Shown here piece by piece: positions 10,681 through 20,761 of a DNA stretch of 64,000 bases. The stretch's first letter is position 1; each line of letters begins with the position of its first letter. The notes below the pieces were generated by a model. That model saw only the letters and a list, made by a program, of their open reading frames with translations, did not search any database and was not told where the DNA came from. Source of the stretch: Limonium bicolor (taxonomy: Eukaryota > Streptophyta > Magnoliopsida > Caryophyllales > Plumbaginaceae); the NCBI GenBank assembly GCA_023374045.1, contig CM041779.1:269462131-269526130 (forward strand), given 5' to 3'. Made by a program: the position numbers and the translations under genes.

Positions 10681-11549
10681 TAGTAAGGGGGTTGCATATC
10701 TAATTACTTGTTTTCTGTGGCTTCTGGCAGTACTTATTCTCCCTTCGCTAACCTTTGATGACCCCACAAAATTTTAACTCGACACACTGGGTTTTCTTTG
10801 GTGGTCAGATGCATCAGTCGGGAATAACGTACGAGTAGCGAAAATTTTTGAGATTTAATCTGAAACTTCGGTCATAAGAACTTTGATTATACTGCTTGGA
10901 TTGTCCGCTTTGGTTAAATTTTCATCTATTTCATTCAATAAAAGGTGAGATCATTTTGTGACTATTCTGTCTGAACTAACTTGGGGCTTTGGAATGATTG
11001 GAAGGAAAGGACAAAGGAAGGTACTCCTCTAATCTACTCTGAACCGGAACAGGCCTCTCCCATTCGGTAATTAAGCCCATGGAGTGCCTCATCACTCATC
11101 TACCTAAGATCATCTGATCTGGAATAGAAGGCCCAACACCGCTACAAGGATGGGGAGAAAAAGTCTGACGGGATGAAATGAATAATGCTTACTCGGAAAA
11201 ATTGGAAGGAAAGTTCTTTCACGCTAAAACAGTTTATTGCAAATTCTTCCTTGATTATGAGTATGTGCAATGAAAGGTAATGTGGAATATGACATTACTT
11301 TTTGCCCCTTGTCGTCCAATGAATTGTGGAAAGCAAAAAGGAAAGTAAAGCCCTGAGTTTAGTTTGGATTAAACAGTTATGATGATGATCTCATGCATTT
11401 GTCAAACACTCTAGCTTCACTGTTTAAGAAAACTTGCAGTACTAGTCACTGTTTCTTATGACTGTTTCTCAGCATTAGATTTCCTTGTACATTTTCCTGA
11501 CCTGATAAATCCCCGCTTTTGAAAATCTGGTACATTTTGCTTGCAGTAA

Positions 11550-11585
11550 TTGCTTGAGGACAAGCAAAGGTTAAGTGTGGGGATG
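11550..11585 (+). other. Terminal hairpin and polypurine tract of A3
   Basis: TTGCTTGAGGACAAGCAA (11550-11567) is a perfect 7-bp stem with an AGGA loop. AAGTGTGGGGATG (11573-11585) follows directly before the LTR start TGATAAG at 11587. The second part is the primer site for plus-strand DNA synthesis. Confidence 0.85.
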
Positions 11586-11831
11586 TTGATAAGTCGGGAA
11601 TTTACCTATCTCTGCATGGTCTTTTGAGACCCAATTTGTTATCATTTACTGTTAAATTCCTGTCTTATGAGCATTTTTATGCTTCTTGTTGCAATTGTTC
11701 TCTTTTATGGTTTGTGTGTGCTTTTTCAGGCTTTATCTCAAAGAAACACATCCCTATCATTGTTGGAACACATGGCAAATCAAAACAAGCCAATAGAGTC
11801 AAGATATTCATCATCGAATCAAAATCAAGCT

Positions 11832-12086
11832 TGGTCCGGGACTTGAACAAGGAGCAAAGACCCGGACCACAATGTACCTCAACTCTCGAATTAAATTAAA
11901 GCCTGGTCCGGGACTTGAACAAGGAGCAAAGACCCGGACCACAATGTACCTCAACTCTCGAATTAAATTAAAGCCTGGTCCGGGACTTGAACAAGGAGCT
12001 AAGACCCGGACCACATGAGATGCCAACTCTCGACCTGTTTTAACACCATGGTCCGGGACTGTGTACAAACCCTAAGTCCCAGACCA
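11832..12086. repeat. Four 38-bp TGGTCCGGGACTT dyads at 72-bp period (A3 LTR)
   Basis: Dyads lie at 11832-11869, 11904-11941, 11976-12013 and 12049-12086, each 38 bp with a 12-bp spacer, with starts 72, 72 and 73 bp apart. Arms are near-identical to those in the A2 LTR and at 36625-36662. The intervals between the first three are near-identical, so they arose by tandem duplication; the fourth has diverged. The array is 242-496 bp upstream of the TATA box. Confidence 0.95.
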
Positions 12087-12327
12087 CACTGCTGAAAGCG
12101 CTAGTCTGTAGCGCGCGAACAGAAAGTAAAGAGAATAAAATTCTCTTTAAACCAAACCGCCGCCCCATAATTCTCCAGCTTGTCTTCCATACTCATTTTG
12201 TCCGTTGCTGCTTTCAATATTCCTGAACTCCACTAATCTAAAGCACCTCCCTAAATCCAGCAAAATACCCATAAGCATTCTACTTTCCAACTAATATACC
12301 ACCACTGCTACGTACTCACCCAAGTGC

Positions 12328-12336
12328 TATAAATAG
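12328..12336 (+). promoter_or_regulatory. TATA box of the A3 LTR
   Basis: TATAAATAG precedes a pyrimidine-rich, CA-rich leader (12340-12640) typical of transcribed LTR sequence. Confidence 0.65.
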
Positions 12337-13367
12337 AACTCATTTCCTTCATTCAAGACACACAATTTTCTACACATCTATCTCTGCTCTCTATCTCCAT
12401 ACATTCTCCACATATCCATCTAGTACGTAGTATTACTACTACTACTAATCCTCTTCATCCCATTACATCCATACCACCACCTACAGTCCATACAACACCC
12501 ATTCACTCCTCCACCTGACCACACAATATTCATCCACACACACCTCCATTTATCATCCCATTTCCACAGAAGATAGAAGACCAAGCAGGAGAAGAGAAGG
12601 AAGAATTGCTCACCGCTCTACCACCTTCATAAACATGGCTTCTTCTATCCCTCTCTTAATTTTACTTATCATTATGCTTGAGTAACTCTATTAGCACTTT
12701 GGGATGGGGGTATGAACTTAAATCCCCCATCTATGTTGTAAAACCTACACTTTATTTATTGCGGTTGTTTTCTCATCTCTTTTATTTCATTATGTTATAA
12801 CCTGATCATTTATAGCAGTGGTGGTGATTTCCAACAACCTGATGATTTGTGGTGGGGGGGTTATGACCGAAAAAAAGAGAAATCTTATATTATGGCTAGC
12901 TTGATTAGTTGGTGAAATTTAAGGCTATAATATGGACTTGTTATTAATGCTATCTAGTGATTTGAACTCTACTTGATTAGAGAGTTAGAAGCAAGCTAGG
13001 TAAGATTTGGTTTATTCATGATTTGAAGAACCTTTACATTAGTCCAGATAGACAATCTGAGTGAAGTGGGTTTTACTAATATAATTAGGGTGAATTTAGG
13101 GGATTACAACCATCCTAAAGGTTGCCATCCATTCATTCATCACATTTTATCTACTGCTTTTATTTTACAATTCCCCTTTGAACCAAACCAATACACTTGC
13201 CTTCGGCTAAACCCCCTTTTATTTACTTTTTATAACCGATTACCGAAGCTAGGGAGATCGATATACCAATTTCCTAGTGGAACGACATCTTTACTACTAC
13301 ATCCGACTAGGGTTCACTTGCCCTTTTCCTGTGCTTTCAATAACACTACCTTAAAACTATCAACAGC

Positions 13368-13746
13368 GACCGGACTTGCAAGTTCGGTCGAGCCCAGATT
13401 TACAAAGACGGGGAAGCTTCTGGAATCGACCGGACTTGCGACCGGACTTGCAAGTTCGGTCGGACCAGAAAATTCTCCCGTCTGTAACCTACTGGAATCG
13501 ACCGGACTTGCGACCGGACTTGCAAGTTCGGTCGAGCCAGAAAAATTCACCGATGAAACCTTCTGGAATGGACCGAACTTGCGACCGGACATGCAAGTTC
13601 AGTCGGCCAGAAAAATTCCCGTAATGCCAGCTACTGGAATGGACCGAACTTGCGACCGGACTTGCTTCGGTCGGCCAGAAGAATTTCTCGTACTGATAGC
13701 TACTAGAATGGACCGACTTGCAAGGTCGGTCGCAAGTCCGGTCCAG
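13368..13746. repeat. Tandem 72-bp units carrying a GACCGGACTTGCAAGTTCGGTC palindrome
   Basis: Units start at 13368, 13440, 13512, 13583 and 13654 (period 71-72), with a rearranged sixth at 13711. Each begins with a near-perfect 20-bp palindrome, and most units end in CTGGAAT(C/G) plus a half-copy of the palindrome. The array ends in an A-run and (TA)n. Plus and minus open frames over it only echo the repeat. It resembles the dyad arrays of the LTRs but no LTR around it can be delimited. Confidence 0.92.
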
Positions 13747-13790
13747 TAAAAAAAAAATATTTAAATTGAATATATATATATATATATTCA

Positions 13791-13833
<43 letters not shown>

Positions 13834-14003
13834 TATGTACATGTATGTAAGCATGCCAATATTAAGTAAGAAGTAAAACTTAAGTAATGAAAAATAAGTA
13901 AGTAAAGTGTAAGTGTAAGAAGTATAAGGACATAGTAAGTAGGAGTTAAGTTGATGATAGTTATATTAATCATTCAATTGTATATATATAATAGGATTTG
14001 ATT
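13747..14003. repeat. AT-rich spacer with (TA)n microsatellite and GTAA-rich sequence
   Basis: It contains TA repeats at about 13770-13833 and 13980-13990, with degenerate AAGTAAGTAA-like sequence between. I see no gene. Confidence 0.85.
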
Positions 14004-15374
14004 TGTGACACCGAAGGACGTTTGGAAACACGTACAATGGTGAACGGTATGGATTCCTCATGCCCCGTATGCTATCTGGGTTACTCTGATTTGTGTGTTG
14101 TGTGCTAATTGATCACCGAATAAGATAAATGCACGAATCGGAGTTATCATGTTTACTTGTGAATATGTAGTGTTGTATATTGTTGTATATTGTCTTCAAA
14201 TTTAGTTTGTATAATTCATGAATGTTTGGATGAATATGTGTGTGCATGTAGGTTGTAATTATCGTGACCGATTGTTAATGTGAATGGACTTCTAACTTAT
14301 TCCTAACAAGCTAACCCTCCTAACTTAAATTGTTAATTAAATTGGAATGAGTAGAAGTCCGATATAGTTTCGGCCACGCGTGAGGATGCGAAGTCACGAG
14401 AGGTTGGCTCCAATTCTTGACTCTTAAACTGGTCCACGGCCTAAATCCCTTAAGTGGGTAGCATCCCGGATTGGTGAGTCAAGTAAATCCCGGAGGTGGG
14501 ACGGAGTAGTCCCCAGGGCCGGAGGTCCCGACGACTTAACTTGAGTATAAGTAAGTAAATAAGAATGAGTAAGTAAAGTAAATGAAAGTAAGTAAGTGTA
14601 AGTAAGAAAAAGTAAGTAATGAGTAAAAGAGTAAAGCATTCCGATTAACCCGGATGCATAATTTGGCTAACCTTGTGAAGGTAAGTAAGATGTGTGCTAT
14701 TGTATTGTTGCCTTGGAATGAATAATGTATTGTGAATGAATGTATGCTGTATGCAAGCATGTATGTATGTAATTAATGAACAGCATGTTTAGTGGACGTC
14801 AAATAGTTGGCGTGCCCTAGCTAGCACGCGGTATATGCGGAGTTTATACGCAGCGTTTGCTGAGCCCCTTGGGGCACCATTTTTACTACACGCAGGTACT
14901 CGTGAAGGATGAAGACTAGGAGAGTTGAAGTTTAATTTCCTTGTCTTTCTTTTTGGATTGTAAACAATGAATTTATGATTGGTGTACTGAGTAACACGGC
15001 TGTAAGTTTTGTTAGCCGGTGTACCATGGGGTACACTTTTGGGATAATGGAAGTATTGGATTGGGGTATAGATGAGTAGCTTGTGGGAACTCATTCTTTT
15101 GGAAAGTTTGAATTGGGATGTAAACAAATGCACTTAAATACTCGGTGATCCATTGATGTAAGTATTTGGTATATGGTATTTTGGTAAGTAATTTAGTAGC
15201 TCGGTATACTATGTTCATCAGACCGTCACTGTAAGTAGTAATAGCCTTGCTAGTCGTATGGGCGGTTAGCGGCGTTGTATCACCCGCCGTAGTAGGTAGT
15301 ATTTCCGCTGCAAGTAACTCTGAATTATGGGATGATTGGACAGTAAGCATAGGATTAACGGTAGGGGTGTTACA
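14004..15374 (+). repeat. Chromovirus-like LTR, 1.37 kb
   Basis: It starts TGTGACACCGAAGG and ends GGGGTGTTACA. It contains the hairpin CAGCGTTTGCTGAG at 14851-14864 followed by a T-rich tract, as in the end of the E LTR (20344-20357), so it belongs to the Tekay/Del-like group although the two differ in sequence. A GTAA-rich stretch lies at 14545-14640 and a small dyad (GGGAC, 6-bp spacer, GTCCC) at 14498-14513. The sequence after it (from 15375) is also found at 31185 without this LTR, so this LTR marks a junction, either a solo LTR or a recombination product. Confidence 0.68.
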
Positions 15375-15399
15375 GAATTGGTGGTCTGAACATCAAGTT

Positions 15400-18300
15400 T
15401 TAAGAGGTTAAAAGAAAAAAAATACAGGCCTGAAAGTTACCGGAAAACTAGTGTGAAGAGCTTTGAGTATTGAGCTGGTAATTACTACAAAAAAAAACTG
15501 ATTATGCGTGGTTTGTTGAATATCACGTTGATGAGGTAAGAACTAGTTATTGAGTTATAAGCCTTGTGTTTTGGTTGCCGAAAGGATACGGTATTGTTCT
15601 GGATAATTGGGAGAGGAGTAGTCAAGGAAGCTAAGGCTAGGTGACTTGGTAAATCATGTCACCAATGGCTAGGGAAAAGTCTGTATAAGTAATCAAATAA
15701 GGGTGGATTCTAAGTGTGGAAAAATCTGATATAAAATCAAAGCTGAAGCGCATGTCTTCATTCTGGGGAGTTTGGGTGTTTAGAAGATGTAAATAATGTT
15801 AAGGAAATGTGGAATAATGTCACTACGTAACCAGGAGAAACTATCTAGTCGAAACCGAAAATATGCCTAAGTTTCTATGTACTGCAAACTTGGTTAAATG
15901 ACTGCTGAGAACTTGTAAGAGTAACCCATGGGTAGTGTGCTAGTTAAGTCAGATGCGTGAGCAAACAAAAAAAAGGGAAGGAAGAGAGATCATCAGTCCC
16001 TACAACATTTTCATTTCTGTATATAAGAACTTCAGTAGTGTCATTAACTTTGTTTTAAGGATTAGAAACCGTCATAAGACTGTTAACTAAGTAGCTAGGC
16101 AATGAGTGGGGAAGTAGAACTAGATTAAACGAAACTGAAAGACAAAAAAGGAGAATGTATAGTTTCTGTTTCAGTGCTCTGCAATAGTCACTTGTTTGAG
16201 AGTGGTTAATAACTGCATTTGTAAGCAGCAAAGTGATCAATTTGTTGGAGCTGCAATCTTGTGTTTTTCGGTGTGTCCAAATAATTTGGGTGAGGTTCTA
16301 GACAATCTTGGACCGATATGTTATGGGGAAAACTTGTTGATTAACCTAGGTAATAATGTCAGTAAAGGACTAGGAGGAAACTGATTAGAAAAAATGTAGA
16401 CAAAGGCTAAGGATTTGTGTGACAGATTTGGTTAAATGGTTACCAAAAATTTGCTGCTGTATGCCTAGAAAATCTGAGTGTTTGCCAAGGGATATTAATA
16501 AGAGACTTGGGGAGATATATATCATTAAACTACTAGGGGAAAACTAGCAGGACATAACCGAAAGATGGCTGAATAAAGGTGTGCTGAAAACATTGAAGTA
16601 GTATTCCAGTTCTGTAGTAAATACCAGTTCTGCATAAGGGAAATTCAGAGGAGTAAACGGGGTGTTTTGGGTTGTCTTTAAGTTCAAAATCTGGTTAAAA
16701 CCTTTGACTAAGAGGTTAAACACTTTGGAGGATTAAAAGACTGATTGATGAATTAAAAGAAAGCTTTAAGAGAAGGTGTATCAAATCTGGCGATGTCTGT
16801 TTCTACAATTTTCAGTTGCTGTTTAGTGAAGTTACAGAAGGGATAACCGTGTAGCTTTGGGTTTGTCCTGGGTTTAAAATTCTTGATAGAACACTTAACC
16901 GCATGTGTAAACAATGAGGAAATCAAAACATTGAATAAAAGGGCAATATAGGAGAGAGGATACTCTGGTTGATGTTGCAGTTTTTCTGCAGGCATTACCG
17001 GCTCCGTATAACCAATTCTAAGGGTGTAACGGCATTGTTTTGAGTTGTTTAAAGTTAAACCTCTCCTTATTACACCTAGCTAAGTCATGAACACATTTGG
17101 GAAAATGAAGAAATGAGTTCGACCACAGAAACAGAACAACATAAACGAACTTACATCAGTACATCACAACTGTTTCAGTTTTTTTAAATTCTGTATAGAA
17201 ATCTTCAGTAGGCTTGAGTTCAGTAGCCTTAACTTAGTGTCTCGAATTTCTTGAGAGTTAAGACTGTCTCGAGACTTTAACTAAACAGCTAAGCTTTCAG
17301 GGAGAAAGTTGTAAGTCAGTCTAGAAAAGAAACAGAAGTAAACAAACAGAAGAAGTGTGAGAATTAGTTATCAGTTTCTGTTAGTTGCAGGTTCTGAAAC
17401 TTTACATGCTGCTGTGTATTAACTTCCTGAGGTAACAAAGAAGCTGTAGTAACTTAATGACAGATCTAAGGGATTTCTAAAACGTGGGTTTAATAGGATT
17501 GTCTAGGTAGTTGAACAAGTTGGGAAAAACAGATGCGTGAACAAAACTGAAATGTAAAGGAGAGGGAAAGGATATCAGTTTCAGATTGTGGTTTCTATGT
17601 TAAGAGTTTCAGGAATGTGTTCCTTGGCATTTGGATCTGTCTTGGGGTTAAAACCATATTAAGACATTCAACTAATTAGCTAGGTTATCAAGTGAGAGAA
17701 ACAGAAAGGAAGGACTGGTCTGTAACAGAAGGTAATTACGGAAATGTTGACAGGAATCGATATTTCAGGTTGGTGTTGTTTTCTGAAAATTGCTTTTCTG
17801 TGTACTAGAGTGCAGAAGCTGGGTGAGTGTACTACTGGGGTGATTCTGAGCTTAAAACACTACTAACATTTAAAGCTAGATGGGTAATCAAGTTGAGGAA
17901 GGATTAAAAAAATCAGAAGCGAGAATAAGTAGACAGAAATCAGGAGAGTTTATCAGTTTGTATCAGTTCTGTCTAGTTCGGTTTGTGGTTTCAGTTTTCC
18001 TCGATTCCTTGGGACATCTCAAGATCATCTGTCTAAATCTTGGGTCTATCTTAGATGTTAAAATCCTGGAGAAACACACGGGGAGATAATACTAAGGAAC
18101 TAGGGAAGGAAGTCACGAGAGTTTTAACTAAACAACTTGGTCAAAACCAGATAATAGATAAAGGGTGAGTGCTGAAAACTTCACGAGAGGAATGCAGAAA
18201 CTCAGCTGTGTAAGCTGAGGAATAGGGCAGGAAATAGAATACATAACAGAAAGTAAAATTTAAGTAAGACTAACAGTTGGGTTGAGAGAAAACCGAAAGA

Positions 18301-18450
18301 AAGAAAAATGATCAGAGAGCGACTTCAAATTCCCTGTTACAGATGGTCAAATTCTGCTATTCTGTATAACTAGTTGCAGGAGTTTTCCAGAGTGTTGAAT
18401 TGGCTTAGCAATAACCCAAAACCCTAGTACTACTTGGGCTAGATTGTAAA
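15400..18450. repeat. Degenerate tandem array inside the E LTR
   Basis: Units of roughly 160-250 bp share the words AACTAAGTAGCTAGG / AACTAAACAGCTAAG / CAACTAATTAGCTAGG, GAAACAGAAG and (C/T)AGTTTCTGTT. Block positions include about 16086, 17277, 17661, 17870 and 18125. Units are too diverged for a sharp period by eye. The same array is present at about 31210-34290. Confidence 0.6.
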
Positions 18451-19397
18451 ACGCCTTAGGAGAATTATTGGACCTCAGTTGGGGACTTAAACAGGGAGTA
18501 AGAAGAGGATATGAGTGGTTAGTGTTTTTAGTTTTCTGTTGGGTTTTCGGTTCAGTATAGATGAGTCTCCAGTTGATTAGCACCGGGTATGAATAAAACC
18601 GTACTAAAATGCTTAGTAACAGAGGTACACCTTAGGCAGCATGAAACTAAATCTTGGGTGAACTAAGAATAGGAAATAACCAAGTTAATGAGCATAGAAG
18701 TGGAGAAATATTCCCTAGTTGTTGAGTATCAACCCGTAACCATTGGGTTGGTCTAAGAAGGATTAATAATATAACGTCTAGAATTATAACCGGATCAACA
18801 ATCGAAGTAATGCATATTTAAAGGAATTCGAAAGGGAATTAGGAATAATACCAGAGAATACGAGAAGATTATGTTGGGACAAGTTCGAGGTACCTTAAAT
18901 ATTACTGGTTGGCTAAAACAATGATCTAAACCAAACGGATAAAGTAGGTCAAGCATTGGTAACCGTAATACCTAAGGCTAGGCCAAACTTTATGAATAGA
19001 ACTATAAAAAAATAACACATGATCGAACGATCTAACCCGTTCGAATAATCGTTACAGGAGTGAGTCCCACGAGCAGCGGGGAACCCTTGTGCAAGTATCT
19101 ATGACAACTATAATAAGGTATGGACATGTGTGGTTCGTATGTTGCCGTGTTACACGACTTGTGTACTGTGTGCTTTGCTTGACAATGACCTTAAGACTAA
19201 AGCATGAAAATTGGATTGCTTGTTGTGACTTGCTTAAATGCTTGTTATATATCATCGTTGCATATTACTTGCGCGCACACAGTAGTATAGTCCCTTTCTC
19301 GTTTATGGAGATTTGAGATGAAGCTTGACGAACTACGTAAACAAACAAAAGAATTAAACAATGAGAAAACTCCTCTCTAACTATAGAGGACTTCTAA

Positions 19398-20030
19398 GGA
19401 CACCCACTATGGTGTCAAGATATTTATGATAAATGGATAGCCTATTGAGGACTACTATCGACACCCACAATGGTGTCGAGCTGACAAGAAAAAAATGTAT
19501 ATAATAAGTAAGTACCAGCTGATGGATCATATGGATAATCCAGGAAGAAGGATTCCGGGCCGCGCGGTTTGGACGCTCGGGAGTTGGTATCTGCATCAGA
19601 TCCTTCGACCGACTATTGTTATTATTATGGAGCGCACCCTGGGGTCTAGAGATGACCCCTCTTTCTCGACACATGACGCCGGGACTGGAGGAGTAGCGAG
19701 CACACCCTGGGGTCTAGAGATGACCCCTCTTTCTCGACATATGACGTCGGGAATGGAGGAGTGGCTATGGAGAAGACGTTCTCCAAATTGTGGTGATAAG
19801 AGAATTCACAAATAATCCTTAAAGAAACAAGGAATGATTAGCACCTACATAATAAAGACTCGGGATCTAATCTATATCCCCTGACTTGGTGCCGGAGAAT
19901 AGAGGAAAACATGTGTAATGAGACCAAGCAAATAAGAAAGTTCACAAATGTGATTCTTTAAGAAACAAGAGATGAATAGCACCTACATAATAAAGTCTCG
20001 GGGTCTAACCTATATCCCCTGACTCGGTGC
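19398..20030. repeat. Three kinds of short dyads in the E LTR
   Basis: GACACC-6 bp-GGTGTC occurs at 19399-19416 and 19460-19477 (61 bp apart). GGGGTC-7 bp-GACCCC occurs at 19641-19659 and 19709-19727 (68 bp apart). A GGGAT...ATCCC / GGGGT...CCCC pair occurs near 19864 and 19999. All recur in the right copy. Open frames of 80-106 residues here merely translate the repeats. Confidence 0.85.
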
Positions 20031-20761
20031 AAGAGAAGGAAGGAAACTTGTGTAATGAGAACAAGAAAACAATACGTAATCGCTTGAATGATCCTATAGT
20101 GAGGATCGGCGATATAATTTACCTACGCACACGTCATATTAATTACTTGGTTGTTGTTGCTAGATTAGCAGCTTGTTGTGCTTGGATGTTGTTGCTAATG
20201 TTGTGCTACCTTTAAGTGTGTACGGTACTATGATGTACTGTGGTGTGTTTTTACTGCTTTATTATAGCATGTAAATTGGCTTAATACTATTCGACCAAGT
20301 AGTCGTGTGGCCCGGCAACATACGGGCTACACACGTTCATACTCAGCGTTTGCTGAGTCCTTTACACCCATTTTTTTTTCAGGTATTGAGCCGGACGATA
20401 ACGGAGCGTAGGCGGGATGGCTACCATGGGGGTAGTCCATCCGGGCATAACCTTTGAATTGTGTAGTATGTTTAGTGTAGGGGTTGATACTAAACCCGAG
20501 ATGTAATTCTCAGATTAGGATTTGGTATTTTTATTGTAGACACTCGGTATTTGATAATTGTATTTTGAGTTGTATATGAGTTTTGTCTGAGGCGGTTTCC
20601 AGTCATTCAGACCGTAACCTGGTGTTGGTAGTATGGTTCTGTCAACCACGTGGGTGGTTGGCGTCTGTGACACCCGAATGGAGTTTATACTGCTGCGTAG
20701 TTAACCGTGATGTTATTTAGGCGCGACGTTTGCATTGCTGGATGTTTATTCGGGTGTTACA

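Larger units (their letters stand above)
10193..11586 (+). other. 3' untranslated region of A3 with three polypurine-like motifs
   Basis: No coding is supported here; the small open frames are low-complexity (CTGCTA-type repeats at 10365-10460). Three AAGTGTGGGGA-like motifs occur at 10567-10577, 10668-10680 and 11573-11585. The last adjoins the LTR and is the expected polypurine tract. The second and third each follow a hairpin with an AGGA loop. A block around 11080-11180 resembles the 3' UTR of element N (44580-44640, opposite strand). Confidence 0.75.
11587..13365 (+). repeat. 3' LTR of Athila element A3 (right end provisional)
   Basis: It begins TGATAAGTCGGG immediately after the polypurine tract. 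It contains a 72-bp-period dyad array and a TATA box. The stretch 12830-13320 is clearly related to 39180-39690, the end of the A4 LTR, so both belong to one broader lineage. The end is placed at CAACA 13365 because A4 homology stops near 13320 and dyad repeats of another kind start at 13366. This end is uncertain by tens of bases. Confidence 0.78.
15375..20761 (+). repeat. Left copy of the 5.4-kb duplicated unit: truncated 5' LTR of element E
   Basis: This stretch recurs at 31185-36605 with near-identity; most differences are 1-3 base indels. It ends in GGGTGTTACA, followed at once by an initiator-tRNA-Met-like primer site, as a chromovirus 5' LTR should. The right copy lacks a primer site, as a 3' LTR should. 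No conserved coding sequence is present; small open frames recur in both copies but only follow repeat sequence. The 5' part of the LTR is missing here: its counterpart in the 3' LTR (24267-24844 plus 30095-31184) is replaced by the LTR at 14004-15374. An alternative is a segmental duplication of non-coding DNA. Confidence 0.65.

Noticed and set aside
11832..12086. Regular repeats with 34-bp intervals, resembling a CRISPR array
   Set aside because: Repeats are 38-bp dyads inside a plant LTR, the intervals are themselves near-copies of each other, and there are no cas genes.
13066..13749. 227-codon plus-strand open frame and 92-100-codon minus frames
   Set aside because: They run from LTR sequence into the 72-bp dyad array, and their protein repeats only echo the DNA repeats.
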